Source: Prochilodus magdalenae
Lineage: Eukaryota; Chordata; Actinopteri; Characiformes; Prochilodontidae
Length of the DNA: 64,000 bases
Assembly (NCBI GenBank): GCA_024036415.1
Contig: JAMWET010001278.1
Coordinates: forward strand, 255,501 to 319,500
Direction of reading: 5' to 3'
Positions 15,301 to 28,562 of the stretch are shown piece by piece. Under the pieces are notes generated by a model. That model saw only the letters and a program-made list of their open reading frames with translations. It had not been told where the DNA came from and made no database searches. A program made the translations under genes and the position numbers. The first letter of the stretch is position 1. Every line of letters begins with the position of its first letter.

Positions 15301-16185
15301 ATACATTTGGATATAAGTGTAGCAAGTAGATCACATTGGACCCTTAAGGTAAAAGTCTAATAGATTTGTACTTTGTGAATTTGAGAAATTTCACACTGTC
15401 ATGTCTTAAAACTTTTTCTCAGGCATATTTATAAGGAAAGCACTTGCATTTTCATCACACTATGCTGATGACAACACCTGGACTGCTTTGTGATTGGCCA
15501 TACTGCTCCAGTGTGACCAATGACCAATGGGTGTCAGCATCAGCCCAATGTCATTAGAAAATTCAGGGTCAGATTCATTATTTTCGCCTTCTCCTTCATC
15601 CCATCCAGCATTTATTGTTGCTGTCTGCCTGGTATTGATAGTCATCAGTACATATGCCATCTGTCATGTCCCAATGTATCAAATCCAGCCTGAAATAAAA
15701 CACACTGAGTTTGCATGATGTGATGTTTTACATATGTTCCTGCAGAGGGTTTAAGCAGTTTCCACATGATGGCCGACTTGATGTACATCTTAAGTCAAGT
15801 GTTATAAAATTAAGAGTTACTTATAAAGGCAAGTGTTTTAAATATTAGATTGATATCAGCTCATTCAAAGTTCCAATATGTGTATTGGTATCAGTATTGA
15901 AAAAAGTAAAGATGATCCTGCTTCATTTCCAGTACTTTTACCAGAGCCTGGGTTTATGTTACTTCTGCAATTTGGCATTTGCACGGCCAGTGGCTAAAAC
16001 AGCATGCATACTGAAACCGTATTGCCTTCCAGCCCATTACCCTTAAACCCAAGTCAATTCTTCAGCTGACAATTCCTTTAAATCCCTTAGGAATGACAAG
16101 CCAAAGGTATATCTTAGAGTTTTACTGGTAGTCTGGCTGTCTTTCTTTCCCATTTCTTTCTCTCTCTCCCTCTCTCTCTTTCTCA

Positions 16186-16223
<38 letters not shown>

Positions 16224-19200
16224 CACACATCACACACCTCTCCCAGGTCGAGAATGAAGCAGTCCCCTTTGTTGAAACTGTCCCAGCTCAGTTCCACCTC
16301 CTTAGCTCTGATGTTCCGTTTCCCTTTGATGTGATACAACCTTTGAACTGGACCAGAACCACTCTGTGGTCTCCTGAAGCCAGATTCCACTCCTCCTTCC
16401 TAAAAAAGAGAGACAGGATATGGGGTGTGTAGGGTGCCATTAAACTTGAATTTAATTATTTCATGCAAGTATTTCAATTTCCTTTCAATTGTGATTTAAT
16501 CCCACATTTAACCACAGATGTTGCCCTTTACATTGTGTGAAAAATTCATCATGAATGGACCAACAAAAATTCTCCAAAACCGCTTGGAATAAAATGTCTT
16601 AAATATCAACTTTTAAAATTTAAAAAGGCACATCTCCAGCTTCTGTAAAGCTACTGTCATGCCTTTTTGTAGTACAAAATAAAAAGTTTATAGACTGACC
16701 TTTTGTATGAAAGTTAAAATTTGGGTCAAGAATAAGGAACTGTTTGGACAGTGCAGTTGAAAACATGCAATTTAGTTCCCTGAAAAACATTGTGAATGAA
16801 TCAAAGTCCATCATTTCGATTCTAGGGTGTAAACTACAGACCGTTTCTTAAAGAGGGTGTTTTTCTCTGATTTCTCTTCATTTCCTCAATGGAGCTGCCA
16901 TCTAAATAAAGTATATGGCACCGACAGAAAGCTACCGCCGACCGTTTATTCCAATAAAAAGATCATAACTATCTATAAAGCTTAGCGTAGCACATCATAT
17001 CATTTCACTGGTAATTGATAAGAATCATTTTGTTTTACCTTTAGAGATGGCACTCCCTATATTCTGAGCCAGTGACGGCCAAACTAAACCTTAGACAAGA
17101 TCATTTGATGACTGGCTAACAGCCCTCCACACCCTTCCATAAGTGAGGTAAGTGCTACAGCAAATCTAGAGCTGCTAGAGTGAAACAACTGTTTATGATA
17201 AGAGAAACAGTGCTCATAAACTAAACATACACTACTGCTTATCAAGGATTTACACAATGCATAATGGTATTTAATGTTTAATTCATGTTTACATATAATA
17301 TCTTAATGTTAGGATCACAACAGCAACTCCCTGAGGTGATTCGTTTTTCCATGAGGCATGTCCACCATTGCTTATACCAGTACCTCCCAATCCTGGTCCT
17401 GGAGGAGGCCTACACTTACGCATTTTATTGCTGGCTCTGTTTCCAGCATACCTGATCTAACTAATCATCTCATTGACAGGACTGTGCACCAGGACTAGGC
17501 TTGGGAACCACTTACTTGTACTTGTTTCATTGTCATGGTCCCAAAGTACCCCTAAACTTGGCGCTATTTTCTGTACTGTAAAAGCCCTGACTCAATTCTT
17601 TAGCTTAATTAGGCCTTTCTTTAACTGAAATGGGTGTGTCACGGCAGAGGGGACACTATGCAAGACTGCAGTGCTAAAAGACCAAAGTAAACTACACACA
17701 GAGCAGTGTTAATTTCATAGCCCCAAGCTATTCACACAGACAACACAGCAGTATGAACGGACATATGAAACACAAAGAGAGGAGCAGTGAATTGGGTAAA
17801 GAAAGTGAGGTGGGTTCACCTCATTGTGTTCTATTTACACTGCCCTGATTCTAGAACTGGTGGCTGTGAAAGAAAGCTGGTGCCGACTGACGGTTGGCTG
17901 GTATCCTCATAGAGTATGAAGGGGTTTCATGCGCAAGTCAGGGGAAATGCTGTCACACAGTTTCACAATCCATGTTCAGAATAACCACACAGTCATTGCT
18001 TCAATGTGCTCTTGTTTGCATACCATGGCTTTTCTGTCACTTGTCACTGTTTTTATTTATCAGTCTATTATTATTATTTTAAATTACATTTTTTTTCATT
18101 TTTTAACCATGTTCATTTAAGTGCTATAGTACCAGATATTATATACAATATACACTTTAAGTATACTTAAATGTACCTCTTAATGCTGCTGTTGATACAG
18201 AAGGAGTTCTTTTCACTATCTACCAGTCAGCAGACTGTTAAATGAAATTTATAGCCTGAAGGAAGATTTTGTCTGAGATCTAACTGCTGTATTTAGTGTA
18301 AAAGACAGTAACCTATTTTATTATCACTATCAGGACAGATCATTGCATGTTCAACAACATAAGCTTTAAGAGAAGTCAGGCCTTCTTAACACTGAATGGA
18401 AGATACAGAAAAAGTCCTGTATCCTGGTAATAATGAAGCATTTCTATTGGTCCATTAAACACGAACATTAACATGATGTCAAGAACAGCTATTGGTTTTA
18501 AATCATGGAAAAAATGAAAAGTGGAGAATGTTTCGCCCCAGCAACAACAATATAATTTACATAACATATATCTTTTCTCACCTTATAGCTGATCCCCCTG
18601 GGGAAGAGATTCATGAACTCAGGTGATTCATAGCCCTGCACCTGCCTGTGCTGGACTGGATCTCCACCCAGAAAGTTATCCAGCTGAGTGGCAAGCATGG
18701 CACACGCAACCTGCTCATCACGAGACGACTTCTCTCCTGAGAGAGAGAGGAAAAGAACAGCCAAAAATGAAGAACAAAGAAAGAACAATCCAAACTTGTA
18801 TCGTGTGTATTCATGCACCTGCCTACTTTCTTTACATAATAGTACATCACTGTCATCACTGTCATGAGTTTGCAATGTGTCATTTTGAGAAACCACCATA
18901 TTGCATCTATCCAAATTATGTATTTTCTTGATGCTTAGACAGACACACTCATACAAAAAATCTCTTTACCTCAGACTTGAGCAGGAAGGAAAAGCACATT
19001 TCCTATGCTTACGTGTGTACGTTTTGGTTCCTTTAATATTGATTCATATAAAATAAAAAGTAAATGGGCATTCTGCCAAATTTCGAAATATCTGCATATT
19101 TAAATGGATGTACACAACATGCCAGACATCTCAGCATCCCAAGATAATCCATCCCCTGCAGTTCCTGCAGATTTTGTGGTGGGGATGGAGGTAGAGTGAC

Positions 19201-21606
19201 ACCAGGCCTTCTGGACATGTGATGTGTGACAACAAACCAAGACTCATCTCTGTCATCTGTGCTGGCACTATCAGGATCCAACGGGGCTGGCACTAACAGG
19301 ATAACTCATGGAGGGCACCACTGCTTGCCGAATGTCCGCACTCATGGCTGTTGGGTCACTCTGTCAGACAATCTGTTGGTTCGTTCTCTATGTGATTTGT
19401 GTAGGTCTCCCAGCTCCTTCATGTCACTGGTGCTATCCACTCTATCCACTGCTGCCAACAATTCGCTATACTAATAACCTCTAACGAATCAGTGAACGCT
19501 TTTAACATATAAACATAATGTCAATATTCAGGCACTCTTCATTTTTGGTGTATCAAAAAATGTGTCAACTCGAGAAACCACTGTATTGTTTCCAGCTGAC
19601 TCTGTGAATCATTACACCCACATGGATGAATGAATAAGTACTTTATCAAACACCAAGTAATAGTTACTACAGCAACAATTAAACTGTGCTGCTGGAGCTA
19701 TTAAAAATGAGCTACAACAAGTTACAACACTTCAAAAATGCTGTGGACAGAAATGTCAGGCCGCAGTCGGCAGGCTCAGTGAAGATGGTATAGAGAGCAG
19801 TGTTGATGGGGAAGGAGAGGCCATGGAAGCAGATGGCTCTATTAGAGCATCCGTGTGCTGACAACCAGCTTAGTGTTACCTAAAGCACCGGATACATGCT
19901 GAGCCAACAGGCCCACTGCTGCCCTGTCACACACCTACTGAAACTTTAATGAGCCACACAAACACCCGCCCTTCCCTTTTTCCCCTGGGACATGGCCCTC
20001 TTTATCCCTCTCTCCTCTCTTTCACCAAACCCACTCCATATTTCTCTCTGCCTGCTAGCCAACCGTGTCGTATAACCTTAATGTCATCATTAAGCTCAAG
20101 AGTAAAGCTTCTCTGATGTCTGCTTAACAAACTTCCCTTCCTTTCCCTATCGTCCCATTTAGAATACATTCAGTGTTCCCATGCGTGCCTAGACATGGTG
20201 TGAATTATCATATGTGATGAGCAGCCCTGAAGCTTTGGCTGCAATGAAAAAAGGAGTTCCTAAAAGCATTTTTGGGTGAATGGTTTAGTGGTCAGTGTGT
20301 AATTCTGCCTTCACTGTTGGGGCTTGTGAACCCTGAGATATGATGACGCAGACAGACTGTAAACACTCAATGCTACCTGAACGCCAAAGTTGAGGCTTAT
20401 TGACTTATTGAATCAAGAGGTTGGGGTGGTATAAGTCCTTTAACACCTACATGAACTTTTTTTCCATGATCATTAATTAAAATAATCATTTTGTGCCTGT
20501 AATGGGCCCAGATCAGGAAAATTAAATTCAAATCAAAGACTGTTTAACTCTGAGGGATAAAAAGAGGTTGGAAAAGCAGGTCACGCTAAACTGAGTTTTA
20601 ACTCAGTGACCTGGCTTTCAATCAGGTTTAGCTGATAGTAGGCTCAACCCTGAGCCTGGAGGCACCCTTCCCTGCACGCTTTAGTCTTTTCCCGCTCCCA
20701 ACACACCTAATTCAACTTATCAGCTCATTAACAAGCCCTTTCAGAGTTGCAGGGGGTGTGTTTAAGCAGGGAATCCAGTGAAATGTGCAGGGCAGGGTGC
20801 CTCCAGGACCAAGGTTGAGAAACACTGGTCTAGACTCTAGAGCCAGGATTGGTTTGAGTGACGTGGTTGTAAAGTGGTTGCAGTAAGGAAGTTTCTGTGG
20901 TGTCCAGGGTGGCTGATAAGATGGTTTCTAATGTGTGTGAGATATTATTTGCGGCAGATTTGAATTTTCACCACATTCTCACCTTGTGTTTCCAACAGCG
21001 GGGGAACGTGAAAAACACATATGCAATTGCTCAGCAAGTCCACTACATCCATAGGAAGGTTTCAATCTTCAAAGTTCTATCTGGCAGCTTTGACTCATAA
21101 GTATAATACAAATTAACAATAATAACAATAACAACTTTGTCAGACCAATTTAATAAGATACAAATAATGTGAGTATTGAGTAATTTTGCTGTATATGCAA
21201 AATGCCCATAAATAGGTTAGCTGCACAGTCTGCACTTATGCCCCATACAGACTGGTTATTATTGTACATGTATACAATCCACCGTTATTGTATGGAATGA
21301 CTAAGGGCTACAGATCGGATACTATTACCAGAGCATGTTGAAGCTCTAATAGACTCTGAACTACGAGTGACCAATGCTGTGTAGATGCACAAACAGATGG
21401 ATGTGAACCTCACCAATCCACATGTGCAGATCCACTCCCTGATCGCCCCTGTTAGCCAGCACCAGGTATGAGTCTCCATTGAAGAAAGCTCCCACCTCAG
21501 AAGACTTCAACGGGACGGCTTTCAACTTCTCCACCCGAAAGCAGTGAAGCCCCGGGTTCCTCATCTCTGGAGTAAACTGATCTGGAGCTGCCTTGAAAGG
21601 GAGCAT
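12389..21606 (-). CDS. capg: Macrophage-capping protein CapG (gelsolin family)
   Basis: Nine coding exons join in frame: 21414-21606, 18582-18736, 16238-16399, 15122-15271, 14245-14331, 13332-13464, 12825-12916 and 12389-12454 form eight separate blocks, with the start Met in the first; the junction after 13332-13464 is phase 1. They encode 345 residues, close to the 348 of human CAPG. Three gelsolin-like repeats are visible: repeat 1 ends its core at [16 protein letters not shown] and holds [12 protein letters not shown]; repeat 2 contains [11 protein letters not shown] and the [13 protein letters not shown] helix; repeat 3 contains [20 protein letters not shown]. The C-terminus [17 protein letters not shown] is diagnostic for CapG rather than six-domain gelsolin or villin. 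CapG caps actin barbed ends in a Ca2+- and phosphoinositide-dependent way and does not sever filaments; it acts in cytoplasm and nucleus. The 6.8-kb intron 1 separates the coding part from a probable non-coding first exon near 28.5 kb. Confidence 0.95.
16160..16221. repeat. (CT)n/(CA)n microsatellite beside a capg splice donor
   Basis: A CT-rich tract (about 16160-16183) is followed by about 16 CA units (16189-16221). On the capg strand it is a GT repeat that begins 17 bases into the intron after exon 16238-16399. Confidence 0.9.
17383..17517. repeat. Possible dispersed non-autonomous repeat
   Basis: The left part has AATCCTGGTCCTGGAGGAGG and the right part has CACCAGGACTAGGCTTGGGA, which are imperfect inverted matches. 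The form resembles the repeats at 20625 and 47672. It lies in the capg intron between exons 16238-16399 and 18582-18736, which otherwise holds nothing I recognise. Confidence 0.4.
20625..20830. repeat. Small inverted-repeat (MITE-like) element
   Basis: The left end CCTGGAGGCACCCTTCCCTG and the right end CAGGGCAGGGTGCCTCCAGG are near-perfect inverted repeats around a core of about 130 bases with no ORF. This is the form of a non-autonomous DNA transposon. It lies in the capg intron between exons 18582-18736 and 21414-21606. The rest of that 2.7-kb intron shows nothing I can call. Confidence 0.6.
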
Positions 21607-24600
21607 TCTGCAGGAAAAGAGAGAGATTCAGGCACAGTGAAGAGGATGATAGCAAAAGTGAGGGAAAGAGCATAAATAAAGCAGGAAAATGAAATGAAAA
21701 TGGCATGGTTATTAATAACTGAGAGCCTAAGTCTTATTAATTTTGCATTTTATAACTTGGCCACTGTGATGTGCTGGGGGAGAAAGAGCAACAGCAAGTA
21801 AGAATGATTTTACAGATTTTATGTTTAGATAAAAATCTTTTGTATGATGACACAGGAACTGAAAGAGACTCTGAAGAGGAAATGACACTGACGGGGCACC
21901 ACAATTAACAGCTACACCTACCAGAGGCACTTAATGCTATAATGTTTATGCAATAAAACCCTTATTTTCTCACATGACCACATTAGTAATGAGTCTTATG
22001 TTTAAAAACCCTGGTTAAAGTTCTTCCATGCAATCAAAACGCCCATTAAGCACTTTTTGTTCTTCTTGATACCAAAAACTACTAGAAAACTCACAACACA
22101 AATATATTTCGGTATTTAGTGGACCCACCATTTGCCATTTGCAGGGTTATTTGTCCACACAAAGTTCAGTCTTAGAAGTTTGTTCCATTTTAATCCCACT
22201 TACTAATTTAGACTCATTGGTTTTCACCTTCTTTCTTTTTCTCAGTAACAGCTCTCTGAGAGCAACACATTCTTTCAGGCTCATCGTGTTGAGCTGTTTT
22301 CTCACAGTGGAAGAATAAACAAGTTTTTTCATATCTAAAGCTAGAGCAGAGCTTGATTTTCTCTAAAAAAATAAAAATAAAAAAACGTTTTAAGTACTGT
22401 TTATGTGATGGTGAGGGCTCGTATAGATTGTTAAAGGTGCCATGTTCTCACTGCAAAAAAATAAGAAGCCAACTCAACTTAATTGATTTAAACTTCATAG
22501 CTGGCCTGCCACAAAGTGGATAATGTAACCCTAAGCTGAAATGTTTAAAAGAAAACATCTTAATCTCAACATTCAGTGAAAGCTGTAACAATGTTTATTA
22601 CTTTAAACAATGTTCCTATACAGTTAAATGTAAATTAACACATAACGTTTTGACTCCAACATTCAGAAGAGGTTATGAAGAAGAGCCACAGACACAACAT
22701 TATCCTCCCTCATAGAAAAAACTTTCTCAGAACAAGAAAGAAAAAAGACTTCCTGTTGAGCACATTAATAAAACAAGTGAGTAATATTCTCAGATCATTT
22801 TACAACAAACAATTATAGCTGGTTCCTTCTGCTAGTTCTGCATTTCTGGAATTATTTTTGGAACTAATTCCATCCTGACTAATATTTTTCCTCTTGGGTT
22901 TCCAATTATATAAATATATATCTGGGGCTTTGTTGGCCCTCAAAGTTGCAACCTCACAACCTGATGTTAGGGTCAGTTATCAGTAAAAAAAAACATCGCT
23001 CCATCACCTCAACAGAAGATTTTGAAACCCCATAGTGTCATAGCCATCCATCCATAAGCGCATACCCCGGAAGAGAAGATATGCATTTTTTAAATATTTT
23101 TTTGAATCACACTCTTGTGCTTTTCCTTTGACTTCCTTTCTTATGTAAACAGATCTCATATCTGTCTTATCTTATATCTTCCCAGAAGGGTGGTCTTTGA
23201 CCTCTGCATAGTATGCTATTTAGATGTTCTTGGTTCTTAGACATACTGATAGCAGAATAAACATGTTTTTACTGCAATAGCAGTTTTTCCCTTTGGATCA
23301 AGACTTTAAAGATCAAACTAAGCTGAAAGGTTACGCTGAAGGTTCCTTACTGCTACTGCTCTCCTCGCCAATACGCCAGCACTGCTATCAGTAATAAAGG
23401 AGCGTAATCTGATTGGTGCTCTGCCCTGTCAACCTCAAAGCGACACAGCTCGGAAATGTGGGACAACAGTGAGTGTGATTAACAAAATAAAGACGTGAGA
23501 GTCATGTCAAGTAGCCTATATCAATATAGAATACACTTACTGACCATTTCATTATTAGTACACCTATAGCACGTTATTGCTCTACAAATACAGACTATAG
23601 TTCATCTAAAACCCTCTAAACCCCATCCTTTGCCCTGTTTATCAGCAGCCAGGACTTGCATTGAATGCACTTGATTGAATATTACTCAGGTGGAGGGTCA
23701 TTCACAGCACTGCACTGAGATTGACATGGTAGTGACCATATTACATTTTACATATATTACATTTATTATAACAGAATCTCTGAAAGGGCCATAAACACCA
23801 GATTCTCTGAAATAAAGATATTTGAATTTGGTTATTTATTCAGTAGACAGTTTATCTCAGTGACTCAGTACATGGAAGGCATATCTTTTATGGATTCATT
23901 AATTAATTAGCTGTAACGTCATTCAGAAACCATTGACCACTCCCTCAACAAAAATAAATGACCACTCCCTCAAGGAAAGAGCCCACAGTGACAGTGAACC
24001 CTGCTAATGAGCAAAGATCTGGGGTTAAGGAGGGCAGCTGGAGTTCATTAGCGCACTGAATTAATTCCCTGTTACATAAGATAAGGTTAAAGGGGAGTGC
24101 CGTCACCCACTACCCAACATGCACAAAGCAAGGTGTTTCCCTGAACAAGCCCTGACAGAGACCGACTCTGACAGACACAGGCAATATCATGACTCATACC
24201 TGGACTGCAGCGCGTAATGCTGCAGTAAAGACATGGCAACCAACTATAACAAATAGACTGATGAATAATCTACAGGGGCATGCCTTCCGCCTTTCACATG
24301 GACAGGGTATTGTGCTATAGCTATTTCATTCATATGCAATATGTAACTGGCACTCCATTAGGAATTACAACTCATAAAATATTAATTTGCCAGTCATAAA
24401 AACGTACTGTACATTAAACCAGTCTGATGTATCGTACCCTCCCATTTACTATCAGTATGTAAGGAGTGTACCGAGAGCAATATAATAGCTGATATAACAA
24501 AAATGACACAGATTATATTTACATTATATTATACTTAAGCAAACAGTAGAACATGCTCAAGATGTTAACGCCTGAAATCACATTCAGCATAGCTTATTAG

Positions 24601-24676
24601 CCTTTTAAATGAATCTACTGGTGACAGAGAGCCCATATGTAAAGGCAAATGTAGGTAGAAGATGTTAGTAGACAGA

Positions 24677-24688
24677 ACACACACACAC

Positions 24689-24780
<92 letters not shown>

Positions 24781-24783
24781 TAT
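24677..24783. repeat. (AC)n(AT)n compound microsatellite
   Basis: About seven AC units (24677-24690) are followed by about 46 AT/TA units with one TG interruption near 24761. It lies in capg intron 1. Confidence 0.95.
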
Positions 24784-24870
24784 GACCAAGTGTTCCTAAC
24801 ATACTCTTGAATTTTTGTTTGCTTGGAATCAATGTTTCAAAACATGTTTCAAGTACCACAATCATTAAAA

Positions 24871-24928
24871 GTGTGTGTGTGTATATATATACATACATAC
24901 ATACATACATACATACATACATACATAC
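24871..24928. repeat. (GT)n(TA)n(CATA)n compound microsatellite
   Basis: GT units (24871-24882) and a short TA run are followed by about ten ATAC tetranucleotides ending near 24928. It lies in capg intron 1, about 90 bases from the preceding microsatellite. Confidence 0.95.
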
Positions 24929-27900
24929 TGCTTTAATCTCCTTTAGAGCTGATACAACTTTCATATCTAACACTTGCACTCTATCTTTCCCTCGATCACA
25001 CAAACAAACACACACAAGCAGGCTCATGCAAACACACACATACATGCACAAACACATTTCAAAATATTGGTTATCCATATAATCACTAACACTTTACTAA
25101 AGGCCAACATTTATTCCATGATATCGAAATAACAATGCACATACACCTGCATAACAATGTACAATAGAACTTCATGAAGGTATATTGCAACTTGTCATCA
25201 AAGCTACGTTATGTAGGACCCTCTGATTTGGAGACCTCTTTGGTGGAAATGTGTTCTCTTATGAATGTGAGCATACTGAAAGAGGATTGAAAGAGAATTT
25301 ACAGAATTACCTGTAGAATTAAAAAAAAAACAAAAAACACATTAGTGAGAATTCCAGTAGTATTTTACAAAATATATTATTTATTTATTTATTTACTATA
25401 ATTAGAAATAGTCACTTTAATCTAATAGATCTTTATTTTATGTACTGACTAGCATTCAGTTACACTCCAAATTAGCTAAAATGGACACTACTAAAACATT
25501 GCCTAGGTTTTTCTAGTATTGTGTTTTGTTAGCAACATAATGGAATCTTCATTTATTCTTAACATAATTAAGGTAGGAGTCAATTAAAGCAGAAGGGTTT
25601 TAGTCCAAGTCTTAAAAACCCTAAATGTAATTAAAGACTTCAGTGTTACTGTGGTGCTGAGAATGAGCCACCATCCAAATTATACCTGCTCTGTGGGGGC
25701 CCAGATCATTGATTGTCATTCCATTCATGTATATAAGAACACAGTGGAGTGAAATTGCGTTTCTCTTCTCTACTACTCTTAGAATAGTAGAATAAGGTGC
25801 AAAGAGATTTAGCATGCTGTAATCTGTGAGTTTACGCAGTCAGATAAGATACATAAACACAGCAGTTACTGAGGTAGAATAACCAGTGTACACAGAAGAA
25901 TAGGGTATAGAAGAGTATAGATAGAATAACAAAGCATGCAGAGAAACAGACATACTACAGTTTAGACTTTTATGGTAAAGGAAGCTGGTAGAATGAACAG
26001 AGTGTAGACAAAGAAAGTGTATTCAGTGACTGGGCCGTGCACATTTAGGGAAATATAAGGGCATATATGCCATATTGCTATTTCACGACACATACTTCAA
26101 AACCAAAACTGCTGTCTAATTTGTATAAACACAGGACCTCAGGTTTATCAAGAAACTCTGAAACAAATGTAGCCCCATGATTCGCTGTCACCAATTTAAA
26201 TATGTCTGCACATCGCTTCATTTCCTGTGGTTAATGGTTCAGCATTTGTGGCATCTGAGTGGAACAGTTTGTTACACAAAGGTGGTACAACTATGAAAGT
26301 AGCAAGTTCAAACCAAGCCAATTGCTGAAGGATCATGCAGCAAGTATGCAGCCAAACCTGATCTAAAAAGAGTTAATATTCAACAAAAGCTTAATGCTGT
26401 AAAATACACAACTAGGACTGGATTTAATACTGCCTGTCCAGTAGAACAAGTCTTGACACTGGCTTAAAACATTGTTTAGTCAAAAGGGCTGAGCTTCTGA
26501 CTACTCTTTCAAGAATGGTCTGCCAAAAAGAGGACCACACATTAAACTCTAAATAAGAATGAAAAAAATACTATGGCAAGAATACATGAACCAAGTTTCT
26601 GATGTCTCTCATTCACCTACGACAGGAAGTATAGCGGAAATCAGAGAGAGTAAAGACTGAGCTGAACGAGTGCAATGTGAGGGCCTACGGGCATAAAGAT
26701 GCAGTAAGGTGTGGCCACAGAAACCCTTAATGAACACTTCTATGAAACATGTTCAGTGAGCTGTGTTTAAAGCTGAGAGAAAAGGCCCATTCACTTAACT
26801 GCATGATCCCCTCGGCCACCTCAGGCACGCTTTCTGGCTCCGGCTCCATTCTGCCTGCCTGCCTTCACCACAGTCTGCGTGATACTAAGGCAGCAAGTGT
26901 GTGTGTCCACCCGGCCTGGTTAGTTTATATGTGACCAGTAACTGGACACGCAGGAATAATCTGAGCAGCCCTGCTGAGGACGCCCCACGGCGAGGAGAGT
27001 CGGGTTGCCTGACAAATGCTAAACACCACCATGACAGTTACTGCGCCTCCATCCATTAATCCATCCAACCATTCATTCACTCATCCATCCACTGGCTATC
27101 TACCAGTCCATATGAAGCAAATAGGATCCAAGGTAAAACTACAAGTAGTCAATGGGGATAAAACCCAAGCCAGGCTAAGGTAACTAAGGGGAATAATGTG
27201 TAGGTAGTCAGACAAGCTCTGGCACAGAATGCAAAATTTCTTCAGATGTCCTCATCTGTTTAGACAATATTAGTCAGTAGAGTGTGTCTAAGAAGAAATA
27301 CTACAATAGGATGTTAGCTAAGTATTCACAGCTGTTTCCTAATGAAGTAAGTACTTGTGTGCTTTTGTCAGCTTTGCAATTATGTGGTTACATTTCACAG
27401 CACTCAACTTCATTTACATCATGTTTGTATGAAGAGTCAGCATTAAATATTGATTTGGCACCTTTTCCAAAGTTGCTGTTAAAAGCACGTATTGAAAATC
27501 TTTTAGCCAAAAGTAGCCATTATGTATGGAAACAAAATTTCTAAATGTTTAAACGGTTATTTACATGGGTGAACAGTTCTCTATAAGGAACTTGTGGTAT
27601 ATAGTTCATTAAAACACTTTGGCACTATTTGGAAACAAAATAAAGGATTCCACTACTGTTGACGGCCTAGGAGAACCTTGTTTGACACTATCTAGAACAC
27701 ATTTTGCTAAAATTAGGATAACTTTGTGTTTGTGTAAAGTCACATTTAATAAGCTAGCCACCAAAACTGAAAGCGTCTTGGAACAACAAGCTGTTAAGAC
27801 ACAAGAAAGATAATATAGCTTCAGCTCCACTCTTGATTGCAGACACATTTTTGCTAACATTTCCATTTTTAAGGCTTTAAAATAATGATACCAGACCTGT

Positions 27901-28452
27901 AAGGTTTCAGACTGATGAGAATAATTTTGCATGTTTATCTGCAAAACTGGTTTCATATTCTTGAAACACGAGAGGTAAAACATTAGAGGCAGTGGGAGAT
28001 GAAAGAAGTCCGCAGCCAGTGAATGAAAACAAAGATGAGGAGATTGACAGGGGTCAGTGCCACCGTGTCTGTGACAGATGAGGCATGAGCAATATGAATC
28101 CACTAATCAGAAATATGATAGCAAGCAATAAAACAAATACAGTCAGAGGGGAAGGTGGAGTAGCAAAAGACTGCAATCGCATTCCAGCACCTCATTCAAT
28201 ATTTGCCATGATGATGAGCAAGACACTGATCACTCCATCATTTGAAAGGTCAGCCCATCAACACAGAGCAAATCTGTTAGGAGAGCCACTTGTTACTTCT
28301 AGGCAGGCATAAAAAGCTGTGTTTGCCGCCTATGGCCAGATTGGTCACATTGTTTGTCAGGAATGAAAGAAATGTGTAGAGAGACAATACAGAAGGCTAT
28401 CACACTTTCAGAAAAAGGCATTAAATGGTGTTATTGTTCATGAGTACTTTAC

Positions 28453-28500
28453 CTTGCAGTAGTTTCAGCTTGCAGAGACTTAGCAGAGTTTGAAGAAAGA
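28453..28500 (-). other. capg: Probable non-coding first exon of capg
   Basis: The donor GCAAG|GTAAAG at 28453/28452 matches the consensus well, and no ATG occurs in the short sequence upstream (AAACTCTGCTAAGTCTCTGC...). Position, strand and the need for a 5' UTR exon before the acceptor at 21607 support it. The transcription start is unknown, so the upper limit is an estimate. Confidence 0.45.
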
Positions 28501-28540
28501 GACGAAGGGATTTTTCAGGGGAGGGGAAGCCTATGAACAC

Positions 28541-28562
28541 ACTTCCTGATAAGAGTGAGTCA
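28541..28562 (-). promoter_or_regulatory. ETS/GATA/AP-1 motif cluster upstream of capg
   Basis: In 22 bases there is an ETS-type core (ACTTCCTG, 28541-28548; CAGGAAGT on the capg strand), a GATAAG word (28548-28553) and an AP-1 consensus TGAGTCA (28556-28562). It sits about 90-110 bases upstream of the putative first-exon donor. CapG is known to be abundant in macrophages, where ETS and AP-1 factors act. Use of these sites here is an inference. Confidence 0.4.

Larger units (their letters stand above)
21608..28452 (-). other. Probable capg intron 1
   Basis: The acceptor TTCCTGCAG lies directly before the start-codon exon at 21607. A good donor at 28452 (GCAAG|GTAAAG) makes this a 6.8-kb first intron. 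It holds microsatellites (24677-24783 and 24871-24928), fragments of the dispersed repeat also found at 52 kb (about 23690-23750 inverted, 25640-25705 direct), ATCC/ATTC-rich words at 27050-27095, and no convincing coding exon. Confidence 0.55.

Noticed and set aside
20278..20340. tRNA-like stretch (GGTTTAGTGGTCAGTGTG ... GTGAACCC)
   Set aside because: The A-box resemblance is partial, the B-box is poor and no cloverleaf can be drawn; at best a tRNA-derived SINE relic.
24565..25078. Tyr/Ile and Cys/Val-rich ORFs over 24.6-25.1 kb
   Set aside because: They are translations of TA, GT and CATA microsatellites.
26225..26325. Possible tRNA-derived SINE head (TGGTTCAGCATTTG ... AGTTCAAACC)
   Set aside because: A B-box-like word is present, but spacing and stems do not support a tRNA or a named SINE.
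27609..28103. 164-codon minus-strand ORF in capg intron 1
   Set aside because: No recognisable domain, no splice-site support, and composition like the surrounding intron.
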